From Candidatus Aminicenantota bacterium (GTDB lineage Bacteria > Acidobacteriota > Aminicenantia > UBA2199): a DNA stretch of 20,157 nucleotides. A program made the position numbers and the translations under genes. Within the stretch, counting starts at the first letter, position 1, and each line of letters begins with the position of its first letter. Under the pieces are notes generated by a model. That model was not told the origin of the DNA. It was given only the letters and a program-made list of their open reading frames with translations, and ran no database searches. Shown in pieces: positions 1 through 7,558 of this stretch. The stretch lies in contig CP070627.1 of NCBI GenBank assembly GCA_020355945.1, forward strand, positions 6,647,909-6,668,065, in the 5' to 3' direction.

Positions 1-353
1 TTTCTTTTTTTATAGTTGGGTTGAAGGGTTTTCAATTCCTGTTCCGCTTCAAAACTACTGAGGCGTTCATCTACAAATTCGGTGGCAATATCCGGGGCAA
101 GGTTTTTTTTTAAGCGTGCGGTAAAGTGTTCCACCTGTCCTGTGATTTTGCTTTTGCTGCCGTTCATGTTTAAGGGATAGCCAATTAAAATCCGGGTGAT
201 GTCATATTCGGCAATCAAGTGCTTAATATGTTCGATGGCCCGGGTAGTATTTTTATGGGTGAGGGGGTCAATGGGTGCGGCGGTGTTGATGGCAGTATTG
301 CCAATGGCAAACCCCATTCGTTTCATACCAAAATCAATCGCTAAGAGCTTCAT
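1..353 (-). CDS. ruvX: RuvX/YqgF family RNase H-fold protein, 3' end cut off by window
   Basis: Putative Holliday junction resolvase-like / pre-16S rRNA-processing nuclease of the YqgF family, a cytoplasmic housekeeping protein. The frame reads from an ATG at 353 and stays open for 117 codons to the window edge, so the C-terminus is missing. Visible family motifs are the N-terminal strand with DFGMKRMGFAIG (first acidic catalytic residue), a central ILIGYPLNMNG segment and FVDERLSS (the family's DERxST box). A GGAAGAG ribosome site sits just before the ATG. It follows the D-Ala-D-Ala ligase stop by 16 nt on the same strand, so it is probably the last visible gene of the operon read from about 5650. 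Family assignment is firm; which of the proposed YqgF activities applies cannot be read from sequence. Confidence 0.9.
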   Translation of the reverse strand, partial: MKLLAIDFGMKRMGFAIGNTAINTAAPIDPLTHKNTTRAIEHIKHLIAEYDITRILIGYPLNMNGSKSKITGQVEHFTARLKKNLAPDIATEFVDERLSSFEAEQELKTLQPNYKKR

Positions 354-369
354 CTCTTCCTTTTTCACA

Positions 370-1491
370 TCATCTATCTGTGGCTGCTTTATGCTTTTGG
401 TGGTAGTCGAAGCCGTAGTCAATAAGGCGGGTGATCAGTTCGGTAAAGGAGATACCTTGCAGGGTCCACAATTTGGGAAACATGCTGATTTCTGTAAACC
501 CGGGGATGGTATTGATTTCATTGACGTAAATTTTCCCGGTATTTTTCTCGATAAAGAGGTCTACCCGTGACATGCCGTTGAGGAAGAGTGCTTTGTATGC
601 TTTTGCCGCCACCTGGCGGACTTCCGATTCCACCTTTGGGTCCAGTTTTGCCGGCATGTAAAAGGTGGTTTTACCGTTGATGTACTTGTCATTATAGTCG
701 TAAAATTCGCGGTGGGGGATCAATTCACCGGGCCGCGATACCATGATCTCATCATTTCCCATGACAGAAACTTCAATTTCCCGGGCCGGCAGTGCTTTTT
801 CCACCAGAATTTTGCGATCATAGCGGAATGCCAGGTCTAGCCCGGCTTTTAATTGTGTTTCTTCTTTTACTTTTGATATTCCTACGGAGGAACCCATGAA
901 GGAGGGTTTGATAAACACCGGGTAAGAGAAGCGCCGGACAATGGCCTCTTTGATGTGCGTATAATCGCTGTTTTCAAAAAACAAATAATCCACGACATTT
1001 AAACCGGCTTTTTGAAACAATATTTTGGCAACCACTTTATCCATTGCCAGTGCAGAGGCGACACTATTGGCTCCGACATAAGGTTTGCCGGCTAATTCCA
1101 ACAGCCCCTGGATTTTGCCGTCTTCACCGTTAGGGCCGTGCAGCATGGGGAAATAGATGTCGGCGTCTATTTTTTCGCTGCCCTGGTCAAGCCAGGGGAG
1201 GAAAGAGTGATCATGATGCGGTTTGGTGAGGAAATCTTTTTGATAAAACCTTTTTTCATCAATCACCCGCCACCGGCCATGGTCCCGGGATATGTAAATC
1301 AACCGGGGTGTGAATTTGGTTTTATCCAGGTTGTTGTAAAGCGCTTCCGTGGATTTTAACGAAACCTCATGTTCGGCTGACTGGCCGCCGAACAGGATGC
1401 CTACGGAGATTTTCCCGGTTTTTCCCGCGGCCTTCGTATCCTTCGTGCTGTTCGTGTTCTTCCTGGTTTCCTTATTCGCTGCCTTCTCCAT
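370..1491 (-). CDS. ddl: D-alanine--D-alanine ligase
   Basis: ATP-grasp ligase that joins two D-alanines for the peptidoglycan precursor in the cytoplasm. The 373-residue protein shows GILFGGQSAEHEVS (about 31-44), HGPNGEDG (118-125), the ATP-grasp lysine strand FIKPSFMGSSVG (193-204), the omega-loop FYDYNDKY (263-270) and the C-terminal metal site RVDLF...VNEINTIPGFT with D311, E325 and N327. Tyr270 sits where D-Ala-D-Ala-specific enzymes have Tyr, arguing against a D-lactate (vancomycin-resistance) type. About 27 Lys/Thr/Asn-rich residues precede the usual start of the domain. No ATG, GTG or TTG lies in frame between 1491 and the core, so this extension is probably translated. The start overlaps the transglycosylase stop by 20 bp, suggesting translational coupling. 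Confidence 0.95.
   Translation of the reverse strand: MEKAANKETRKNTNSTKDTKAAGKTGKISVGILFGGQSAEHEVSLKSTEALYNNLDKTKFTPRLIYISRDHGRWRVIDEKRFYQKDFLTKPHHDHSFLPWLDQGSEKIDADIYFPMLHGPNGEDGKIQGLLELAGKPYVGANSVASALAMDKVVAKILFQKAGLNVVDYLFFENSDYTHIKEAIVRRFSYPVFIKPSFMGSSVGISKVKEETQLKAGLDLAFRYDRKILVEKALPAREIEVSVMGNDEIMVSRPGELIPHREFYDYNDKYINGKTTFYMPAKLDPKVESEVRQVAAKAYKALFLNGMSRVDLFIEKNTGKIYVNEINTIPGFTEISMFPKLWTLQGISFTELITRLIDYGFDYHQKHKAATDR
1431..1466. repeat. 9-bp imperfect tandem repeat inside the ddl N-terminus
   Basis: Four consecutive 9-bp units on the plus strand: CCTTCGTAT, CCTTCGTGC, TGTTCGTGT and a decayed TCTTCCTGG. On the coding (minus) strand they give the Asn/Thr/Lys-rich N-terminal tail of the D-Ala-D-Ala ligase with a three-residue period. 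Units of this CACGAAGGA type occur as simple repeats in many bacterial genomes (general knowledge). Here the repeat appears to have been absorbed into a coding region. Confidence 0.6.
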
Positions 1492-3670
1492 AATATAACC
1501 TGTAATAATAATAACTTCTTAAGATATTTTTAACATAATTTCGTGTGGCAGTAAAGGGGATCATTTCGATAAATTCGTCATCTTTTACGGTGCCAAAGCT
1601 GTCCAGCCATTGGTCTACCCGTTCCCAGCCGGCATTGTAAGCTGCCAGTGCCAGGTGTAATTTCCCTTTATATTTTTCCAGCAGTTGTTTTAAATATTCG
1701 GTTCCGAAACGTATATTTTTTTCAGGGTCAAACAGGTCCCTGCGGAATACTTTTATTCGATGCGGGTATGCCACTTGCCGTGCGGTTTCAAGTAACAATT
1801 GCATCAATCCATAGGCATTGGCCGGTGATACCGCCTCCGGTCGAAAGAAGCTTTCCTCCCTGATAATGGCAAAGATCAATGTCCTGTCCAACTTATACAT
1901 CTGGCTGTATTGATCGATCAGGTCCGTATATTTGACGGGGAGCGCGATCCGGCTCAGGAAGCGGGGTAATCGTACACATTGATAACATTGGAAATTATCC
2001 CTGAAACTGATAAATGCCATGGCATCATTCCCCTGTCTTAAATGTAGAATGGATTCAACCAGCATCAGGGTATGCTTATCCGATGTGGACAGCCCCTCTT
2101 CGGCCGCAGCCCAACGGATAAAATCAACTGCCTCGTCTATTAAATTGTAATGAACCAGGCCTTTTAAATCCTTGATAATTGCAGCAAATCGTGAACTATT
2201 TCCATGATTGAGTAAGTTAATAAATGGTTGTAAACTCTCCCGCTCCTGTTGATAGGAGTGATTGAGAGACTTGCCCCGGGTGTAATAATAGGTGAAGGGA
2301 TAATTTTCCAGGTTAACAATGGTGGAAGTATTTTTATCCACGCGCTGCAGCCAATACCTGTTGGCAATCCGGTATGATAATATCGGGGAATCAATGCCTT
2401 GTTTGAAATAAAACGCAGCTTGTGCTTTATTGTTTTTGTTATAATGAATCCAGGCCGATATCCACAGCGATTTCCAGTAGTTTTCCCCCAGTGGAGGAAT
2501 ATAACCGGAACGAATCAAATGAATATATTGAAATATCTCGGTATATGTTATATAGCGCAAATAAAAATTCAATGCCAGGCGCAATTCTCCCTGTATCAAA
2601 AGAATACTGGCGGCATCCCCCAACACTTCCAGGTAAATTTCAGGGTCCTTTTGCAAAAGGGCTAATTTTTCAGGAAGGTTATCGGTATTTTCCTCCCTTA
2701 AATTTAATTTAAAAATGATTCGTTCTTTATAAGTCAACAGTCTTTCGTCCTTGACCCTGGCCAGGTTCCTGCGGCACTGGTCATATTGTTTTTGTTTATA
2801 ATTAAATTCAGCATAAAAAAGATTGTGCAATGGGGAAGACCTGATATAGTTTTTCTCTCGTAAGAATTCCGAATATTGATTGGTTTTGGCAAGATATTTG
2901 AATTTTCTAAACCAGTAATCGTAATCCAATCGCCTGAGAAATGAATTCAATGTCTGCCGGGAAAGGTAATTTTCAAAGGAACCCAGCCTATTTTCAGCGA
3001 ATAAATCTTTAAACATTTCAAAGGCCTTTTCATTATCCCTGGTTTTCACATAACTATTGATTAAGAACAATTTTAGGCCCAGGGTATCAAAAGAATACGG
3101 GTCACGGTCATATTGAGCGATCAATTCATCGTAATTTTTTACAAAATAGAGATATTTTAAGTAGGGAGCATTTTTTTTATGAAGGATATATGAATAGCGA
3201 TGCGGATGGGGTTTGTGTTTTTCCTCCAGGTGCAGGATGATATCACCGATGCGGCTGGCATTTTTTTCCCGGTTTTCTTCCAGGTCAGTCACGGCGTCTT
3301 TTAGGGTTAGAATATCAATGATAAAGGGATTGTCAATTTCAAATTCCGCATCTTGAATGGGATCGGTCCTGATGGGAAGATTGACGAAACTGTTTAAAAT
3401 CCTGTAATTCCGGAATAGATGGCGGTAATTGGAAGGGGAGGTGGTGCTCATGGAACCAGCGCTGGTGGTTTGGCTTTTTACGAGTGTTAAAATCAAATAA
3501 GATGAAATGATAGAGAAGATTAAGATCAGTTCGATAAAAAAAATGTAGTGAAGTAATTTGTCAACTTTGCCGCTAATTTTATGATGGTGTGGATGTTGTC
3601 CTGGTTGACCCGGCCATGCCTGTGGTATCCGGGGCGTGGGCTTCACAGAGTGAAAGGAATCCGTACTCAT
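1472..3670 (-). CDS. Membrane-anchored soluble-lytic-transglycosylase (SLT) family protein
   Basis: Peptidoglycan lytic transglycosylase of 732 residues. The order is a short Pro/His-rich cytoplasmic N-terminus, one hydrophobic helix at about 39-64, a long helical TPR-like region (about 75-560) as in Slt70-type enzymes, and a C-terminal SLT domain (about 581-730). The SLT domain has the catalytic signature AIIREESFF with the presumed catalytic Glu606, followed by AYGLMQL, FDPEKNIRFGTEYL and LALAAYNAG. The single transmembrane helix predicts periplasmic or exterior placement of the catalytic domain, tethered to the inner membrane. This differs from classical Slt70, which is released by a cleavable signal. 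It lies 24 nt after the GAF-like gene and overlaps ddl, so wall remodelling and precursor synthesis appear co-transcribed. Catalytic assignment is strong; the TPR boundaries are approximate. Confidence 0.92.
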   Translation of the reverse strand: MSTDSFHSVKPTPRIPQAWPGQPGQHPHHHKISGKVDKLLHYIFFIELILIFSIISSYLILTLVKSQTTSAGSMSTTSPSNYRHLFRNYRILNSFVNLPIRTDPIQDAEFEIDNPFIIDILTLKDAVTDLEENREKNASRIGDIILHLEEKHKPHPHRYSYILHKKNAPYLKYLYFVKNYDELIAQYDRDPYSFDTLGLKLFLINSYVKTRDNEKAFEMFKDLFAENRLGSFENYLSRQTLNSFLRRLDYDYWFRKFKYLAKTNQYSEFLREKNYIRSSPLHNLFYAEFNYKQKQYDQCRRNLARVKDERLLTYKERIIFKLNLREENTDNLPEKLALLQKDPEIYLEVLGDAASILLIQGELRLALNFYLRYITYTEIFQYIHLIRSGYIPPLGENYWKSLWISAWIHYNKNNKAQAAFYFKQGIDSPILSYRIANRYWLQRVDKNTSTIVNLENYPFTYYYTRGKSLNHSYQQERESLQPFINLLNHGNSSRFAAIIKDLKGLVHYNLIDEAVDFIRWAAAEEGLSTSDKHTLMLVESILHLRQGNDAMAFISFRDNFQCYQCVRLPRFLSRIALPVKYTDLIDQYSQMYKLDRTLIFAIIREESFFRPEAVSPANAYGLMQLLLETARQVAYPHRIKVFRRDLFDPEKNIRFGTEYLKQLLEKYKGKLHLALAAYNAGWERVDQWLDSFGTVKDDEFIEMIPFTATRNYVKNILRSYYYYRLYYGEGSE

Positions 3671-3694
3671 AGCTTTAAACCCAGATTACTAAAA

Positions 3695-4747
3695 TTACAT
3701 CGTTTCAAAATTGTAACCTTTTAACGCATCTTTTTTCCCCTGGGCAAGGGTTTTGATCAACTGCCGTTCAAAAGGAGAAAGATCGGTAAATTTATTTAAG
3801 TATAATTCCCTGGACTGCAAAATCGTATTTTGAAGCGAATCGAACAAGTTTTCTCCTTCTTTTAAGGCCTGGTCTACTTTCTCTTTATTGTAGAGATAGA
3901 TATCGTTCACTATCACCCGGGCCAATCGTTCCGGGTCATTTTCTTTGATGGAGGGAAGCGTTTGATCTTCGTCTTCTACTATTGGTACGGGCACGAACTC
4001 TTTAACGGCTTCTGCTTCTTCTGCCTCATCATCAAAGTACTTTTGGGTTTTTACTTTTGCCAGGATTTTTTGTCTCAGGGGCAAGAGATCGAGGCTCATT
4101 TCTCCTATGGTGGCAAGAATCTCAATCTCTTTCTTACCAATAAGAGTTTCTCCGAAGACATCGGCATAAATAACAGCCTGGGGTTTTCCTTTGACAAAAA
4201 AGGGCAATGCCAGTACCTCCCGGGGAGATTTTCCACCCAACCGGCTGTATATCAAGTGGTCATCCGGTTGAGGCGCTGGGGGGCCAAAGTATCCCTTTTC
4301 TTTTTCCAGCACATATTTAAACAACGTATTAGCAGAGAGGGAAAAGAATACCTTCTTTATCTCTTCATCCCCGATTTCTCCTTTCTTACCGGAAAACCCT
4401 TTACCTTTCCAGCCCACCAATTTGTCCTCCCTGAACAGGAACAACGCTGCCCTGGCACAAAAAAAGTTGACCCCTTCCAGGAAATTAGTAATTAAGTCCA
4501 ACTGGTTGGCTGCTAACGATATTTTTAATACATAGCGATGGAGAATATTAATGGGGGCGGTTTTGGGAGCTTTTCCCGTGATCTCCAGGCCCGCGGGAAT
4601 TTCATACTGGACAAAATCCCTCAATTCTTTCAACTTTTCCAACTGGATGATAATATCATTGGTTACCTGGTCCATCCTGGTAAACACCATATCTCTTTTC
4701 TCGGCTAAGAGGTCATTGATGAACTTTTTAAGTTTTTCATTGCCCAT
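3695..4747 (-). CDS. GAF-like domain protein with conserved C-terminal helical domain
   Basis: Unnamed 350-residue cytoplasmic protein with no signal peptide or membrane segment. Residues about 1-50 are helical and charged. About 80-225 read as a GAF-like sensor fold (ARAALFLFREDKLVGW, then ALPFFVKGKPQAVIYAD and EIEILATIGEMSLDL). About 235-270 form an acidic linker rich in Glu, Asp and Val. About 272-335 form a helical block (DPERLARVIVNDIYLYN ... SLQNTILQSRELY) of a kind seen at the C-terminus of other GAF-like proteins in Acidobacteria and Myxobacteria (recalled, not searched). A strong AGGAGG site precedes the ATG by 8 nt. It lies between the phosphoesterase and the lytic transglycosylase in one operon, so a regulatory or scaffolding role in envelope growth is possible but unproven. 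Confidence 0.75.
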   Translation of the reverse strand: MGNEKLKKFINDLLAEKRDMVFTRMDQVTNDIIIQLEKLKELRDFVQYEIPAGLEITGKAPKTAPINILHRYVLKISLAANQLDLITNFLEGVNFFCARAALFLFREDKLVGWKGKGFSGKKGEIGDEEIKKVFFSLSANTLFKYVLEKEKGYFGPPAPQPDDHLIYSRLGGKSPREVLALPFFVKGKPQAVIYADVFGETLIGKKEIEILATIGEMSLDLLPLRQKILAKVKTQKYFDDEAEEAEAVKEFVPVPIVEDEDQTLPSIKENDPERLARVIVNDIYLYNKEKVDQALKEGENLFDSLQNTILQSRELYLNKFTDLSPFERQLIKTLAQGKKDALKGYNFETM

Positions 4748-4787
4748 TGTTATACCTCCTGTATACCATATCCGCCAATTTATATGG

Positions 4788-5525
4788 TTATATGCCGGAC
4801 TCCAGCCGGCTGGCCAATATTTCCGGGAGTCCGGCTTCTCTTACTTTTCGTTGGGTTTCTTTAAAGTTGTATGTAAATCGTTTAAAATGGAGTTCTTTTT
4901 TACTGGCATCAAAGATGATAAAACTGGGATTTGGGTTTTTATCCCTGGGTTGGCCTATGGAACCGGGGTTCACCAGGTATCGCGTATTAGGGTCCAATTT
5001 TATTTTGGTATCTTGTGTGAGGGGGACGATGTCGATTTTTTCGTTTCTCAACAGGTAAATCACCGGGAAATGCGTGTGCCCGAAAAAACCAATAGAGGTG
5101 TCCATAAATTTAAAAGATTCTACTGCTTCAAACATGGAAAATACATAATAGTCTTCATCAAAGGTAGAACCGTGACATATGGTAATAAAGTGGTCCACCA
5201 ATTCCGGGCCTTTTTTTAATTCTTTTAGATAGGTCTGGTGGTCTTCGGAGAGTTGAATTTTACTCCATTCGGCAGAGAAAGCAGCTACCGGGTTAAATAA
5301 TGAAGAGGATTCCAGGTTAGCAATGACTTTGTCGTGGTTGCCCCGGATGCTGTGGATATTGGTTAATTCCCTGAATAGGGCGATGGTTTTATCGGGATCG
5401 GCGCCATAGCCCACCAGGTCACCTAAAAACAAATACTTATCCGCCTCTTTCACTGTACTCAATTTCAAAAGCTTTTCAAATGCCTCTAAATTGCTGTGTA
5501 TATCGCTAAATATTAAATATCTCAT
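4788..5525 (-). CDS. YfcE/MJ0936-type metallophosphoesterase
   Basis: Calcineurin-like phosphodiesterase of 245 residues, a usual length for the compact YfcE/MJ0936 group. All metal-binding blocks are present: SDIHSN (D8, H10), GDLVGYG (D36), RGNHD (N63, H64), CHGS (H118) and GHTH (H150, H152), followed by NPGSIGQPRD. It is predicted to be cytoplasmic and to act on small phosphodiesters; the true substrate is unknown. A GGAAGGA ribosome site lies before the ATG. It is the first recognised gene of the leftward operon. A possible 35-codon ORF directly upstream ends on the ATGA of this start, hinting at translational coupling. Family call is secure. Confidence 0.92.
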   Translation of the reverse strand: MRYLIFSDIHSNLEAFEKLLKLSTVKEADKYLFLGDLVGYGADPDKTIALFRELTNIHSIRGNHDKVIANLESSSLFNPVAAFSAEWSKIQLSEDHQTYLKELKKGPELVDHFITICHGSTFDEDYYVFSMFEAVESFKFMDTSIGFFGHTHFPVIYLLRNEKIDIVPLTQDTKIKLDPNTRYLVNPGSIGQPRDKNPNPSFIIFDASKKELHFKRFTYNFKETQRKVREAGLPEILASRLESGI

Positions 5526-5629
5526 TGATGTCCTTCCGTAATGGTGATTGGGGAAGTGTTACCGGCATCCGTGCTTCGTGGGGATGGCTCGCCTTCGGGT
5601 TTTATTTCTATTTTTGTTATCTTTTTCAT
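5522..5629 (-). CDS. Possible 35-codon leader ORF overlapping the phosphoesterase start
   Basis: A short frame starts at an ATG at 5629, reads MKKITKIEIKPEGEPSPRS and on, and stops with a TGA that shares bases with the phosphoesterase ATG (ATGA overlap). It would begin about 13 nt after the transcription start predicted from the promoter at 5649-5677, with only a weak purine-rich stretch (GAAAGTGAA) as ribosome site. The product is charged at the N-terminus and Ser/Thr/Pro-rich at the C-terminus, with no recognised domain. It could be a leader peptide that couples translation to the next gene, or chance. The ATGA junction and promoter placement are the main arguments in favour. Confidence 0.35.
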   Translation of the reverse strand: MKKITKIEIKPEGEPSPRSTDAGNTSPITITEGHQ

Positions 5630-5648
5630 TTCACTTTCTGAAATGTTA

Positions 5649-5677
5649 AGTATAATCATTTTTTCTCAAATATTCAA
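5649..5677 (-). promoter_or_regulatory. Sigma70-type promoter of the leftward envelope operon
   Basis: On the minus strand TTGAAT (5672-5677) and TATACT (5649-5654) are separated by exactly 17 bp. The site lies in the 285-bp divergent region and points at the phosphoesterase gene. It would place transcription start near 5642 and drive the phosphoesterase, GAF-like, slt, ddl and ruvX genes. Confidence 0.6.
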
Positions 5678-5722
5678 CCCCCTTTATTGATAAAATCAGA
5701 GCCGCTTCAAATTTTTTAGTAC

Positions 5723-5751
5723 TTGATTTTCCTTTTTTTATTCTTTATAAT
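5723..5751 (+). promoter_or_regulatory. Sigma70-type promoter of the stressosome/KaiB operon
   Basis: TTGATT (5723-5728) and a perfect TATAAT (5746-5751) are separated by 17 bp, giving a leader of roughly 50 nt before the RsbR-like gene. Two further TATAAT strings at 5762-5767 and 5771-5776 lack a recognisable -35 box. The operon thus appears to be read by the housekeeping sigma factor. Confidence 0.6.
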
Positions 5752-5797
5752 CCTTTTGTGTTATAATATATATAATGTAAGATAAGTATTAAAACTC

Positions 5798-5804
5798 GAG
5801 GAGG
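5798..5804 (+). promoter_or_regulatory. Strong ribosome binding site of the RsbR-like gene
   Basis: GAGGAGG lies 6 nt before the ATG at 5811. It fixes this start and suggests high translation of the first stressosome component. Confidence 0.7.
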
Positions 5805-5810
5805 TTAAAA

Positions 5811-6710
5811 ATGGTCGAAGAGACAAGCGATACAGCAGCGGGAGAAGAAGGAGAAAATTTAGTAAAATTTTTACAAAAGAATGAAAAAGAAATAGCAGAT
5901 GCCTGGATTACAAACCGGTTAAAGAGTTCTAAAGTCCGAACGGACTTAATTCCCAAAGAAGATATGGACGCCCGGTCAACCAGGTTACTCAAGACCTTTA
6001 CGGATGCCATCTCCAGGGGAAACCTGGAAGATATCACCAGGGGTGAATACGATCCCCTCAATAAATTATTGGATGAAACATCGAAAGAGCTCACTGCCAG
6101 GGGCTTTACACTTTTTGAAACCGGCGCCTATTTTTTTTCATTAAAAGATACCATGCTTGAATATCTGCAAAAAGAATATACCGCCGCGCCCGATATTCTC
6201 AACCAGGTAGTGATGATGGTAGCAAAGTTGTTCGATACCCTGGCACTGACTGCTTTTGATTCTTTTCTCAAAGGTCGTGAGAAAACCATAAAAGAATATG
6301 TAAAAGTCACGTCTGAAATGGCAACACCGATTCTATTTCTCTGGAAAGAGATTTTATTTCTTCCCATTGTCGGTGTCGTGGATTCAAAACGCGCCCAGAC
6401 GATTATGGAGCAAATACTGCAGCAAATAACGGAAAAAAATTCTAAAATACTCATAATGGATATCCTGGGAGTAGCGGTGGTGGATAGTGCTGTAGCCAAT
6501 CATATTATCAAGATTACCCGGGCAACCAAACTCATGGGGTGTGAATCCATTATCACAGGCATATCATCGTCAATCGCCCAGACCATGGTCAGCCTGGGTA
6601 TTGACCTGGGTGGATTAATAACAAAATCAACCCTGATCGATGGGCTGGAATATTCCTTTAATATGCTGGGATACCGGATGATACAGGACCCGGGTCCTGC
6701 AAAAAAATAA
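5811..6710 (+). CDS. RsbR-like stressosome co-antagonist (N-terminal sensor + STAS)
   Basis: Large-particle (stressosome) subunit of 299 residues. Residues about 15-160 form an all-helical N-terminal sensor resembling the RsbRD_N-type domain (KFLQKNEKEIADAW ...). About 165-290 are a STAS domain. In Bacillus subtilis RsbRA two threonines of this domain are phosphorylated by RsbT. The matching positions here are Ser226 in GVAVVDSAVANHI and Thr258 in SSSIAQTMVSLGIDLG, so both sites are available, the first as Ser. It heads an operon with RsbS, RsbT and a PP2C phosphatase in the canonical order. Expected role: ring or pseudo-icosahedral complex with RsbS that holds RsbT until a signal releases it. 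The signal sensed by the helical domain cannot be deduced. Confidence 0.88.
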   Translation: MVEETSDTAAGEEGENLVKFLQKNEKEIADAWITNRLKSSKVRTDLIPKEDMDARSTRLLKTFTDAISRGNLEDITRGEYDPLNKLLDETSKELTARGFTLFETGAYFFSLKDTMLEYLQKEYTAAPDILNQVVMMVAKLFDTLALTAFDSFLKGREKTIKEYVKVTSEMATPILFLWKEILFLPIVGVVDSKRAQTIMEQILQQITEKNSKILIMDILGVAVVDSAVANHIIKITRATKLMGCESIITGISSSIAQTMVSLGIDLGGLITKSTLIDGLEYSFNMLGYRMIQDPGPAKK

Positions 6711-6749
6711 GTACCGGGGTACCGCGGAAACAGGGAAATCAATAAAAAG

Positions 6750-7151
6750 ATGAATGATAATAACGGTTCATCCGCTGCCGTCATGTATATAACTTATGAC
6801 TGCCTGGTGGTGCCGATACAGGCGGAACTCCACGACAACACCCTGGTGCGGACACAGGAAGAAATACTGGCAAAGGTGCAAGATACCAGGGTAAAGGGAG
6901 TAATCATTGATTTCTCCGCTGTATCCGTCATCGACTCCTATGCAGCCAGCCTACTCAACGACACGGCCAGAGCCGTTTCCCTGTTAGGCGCGGCAGCCGT
7001 CATCTCAGGTATTAAACCCGGTACTGCCGCGTCACTGGTTGACCTGGGCCTGTATTTCCACGGGATAACCAAAGTGTCGTCACTGGAGGAAGGATTCCGT
7101 ATATTGCAGCCAAAAGCGGCAAATCAAGAATCAAGAGGAACCCCACCATGA
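6750..7151 (+). CDS. rsbS: RsbS-like STAS scaffold of the stressosome
   Basis: Single STAS-domain protein of 133 residues, typical RsbS size plus about 11 residues at the front and a tail. The phosphorylation-site loop reads DFSAVSVIDSYAASLL, with Ser63 at the position of the RsbS serine phosphorylated by RsbT. GIKPGTAASLVDLGL follows where RsbR has its second site; here it carries Thr-Ala-Ala-Ser. The start at 6750 has a distant AGGGA. The alternative ATG at 6783 has no ribosome site and would begin right at the STAS core. The stop overlaps the RsbT-like start by 4 bp (ATGA). Assigned as RsbS from size, position between RsbR and RsbT, and the IDS motif. Confidence 0.87.
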   Translation: MNDNNGSSAAVMYITYDCLVVPIQAELHDNTLVRTQEEILAKVQDTRVKGVIIDFSAVSVIDSYAASLLNDTARAVSLLGAAAVISGIKPGTAASLVDLGLYFHGITKVSSLEEGFRILQPKAANQESRGTPP

Positions 7152-7558
7152 AACCCGGTGAAATAGAATTGCATATCTCTGAAGAGATCGATATTGTCAA
7201 GGCGGTTTTTGAGGCAAAAGATATTTCTCAATCGGCCGGTTTTTCAAAAAATGAACAATTCATGGTTTCCATTGTCGCGTCCGAACTGGCAAGAAACATA
7301 TATAAATATGCCGGGAAGGGTGTCATCTCCATCGCACTTTTAAATACAGGAAACCGGAAAGGGATTGAAATCAGCGCAGAAGATAACGGACCCGGTATAG
7401 ATAACACGGCAAAGGCCCTGCAAGACCATTTCTCCACCGGTAACTCTCTCGGGCTGGGGCTGCCGGGGGTAAAACGAATAATGGATGAGTTCACAATAAC
7501 CAGTGCACCCGGGAAAGGGACAAAGATTACCACAAGAAAGTGGGGCAAAAATGCCTGA
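7148..7558 (+). CDS. rsbT: RsbT-like serine/threonine switch kinase
   Basis: GHKL-fold kinase of 136 residues that would phosphorylate RsbS and the RsbR-like protein and be released on stress. Boxes visible: N-box ASELARN (Glu46, Asn50), G1 box EDNGPGI (Asp79), the lid segment with GLGLPGVKRIMD, and GKGTKI near the end. All catalytic elements look intact. Its start overlaps rsbS by 4 bp and its stop overlaps the phosphatase start by 8 bp, so equimolar coupled synthesis is likely. In Bacillus RsbT's target is the RsbU phosphatase. No RsbU-like gene with a matching N-terminal domain is present here, so the output partner is open. Confidence 0.9.
   Translation: MKPGEIELHISEEIDIVKAVFEAKDISQSAGFSKNEQFMVSIVASELARNIYKYAGKGVISIALLNTGNRKGIEISAEDNGPGIDNTAKALQDHFSTGNSLGLGLPGVKRIMDEFTITSAPGKGTKITTRKWGKNA

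Noticed and set aside
1431..1466. CRISPR-like repeat
   Set aside because: The 9-bp units abut without spacers and lie in a coding region.
370..1491. D-Ala-D-Lac (Van-type) resistance ligase
   Set aside because: The omega-loop has FYDYNDKY with Tyr at the specificity position, and no vanH/vanX-like neighbours are present.
3962..4495. 177-codon open frame on the plus strand
   Set aside because: It lies wholly opposite the GAF-like gene, has no ribosome site or recognisable domain, and reads as Phe/Gln-rich antisense translation.
4551..5219. 222-codon open frame on the plus strand across the GAF-like and phosphoesterase genes
   Set aside because: It is antisense to two well-supported genes and their ribosome site, with no domain pattern.
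5762..5776. Two extra TATAAT strings upstream of the RsbR-like gene
   Set aside because: They have no -35 partner at 16-18 bp, unlike the TATAAT at 5746-5751.
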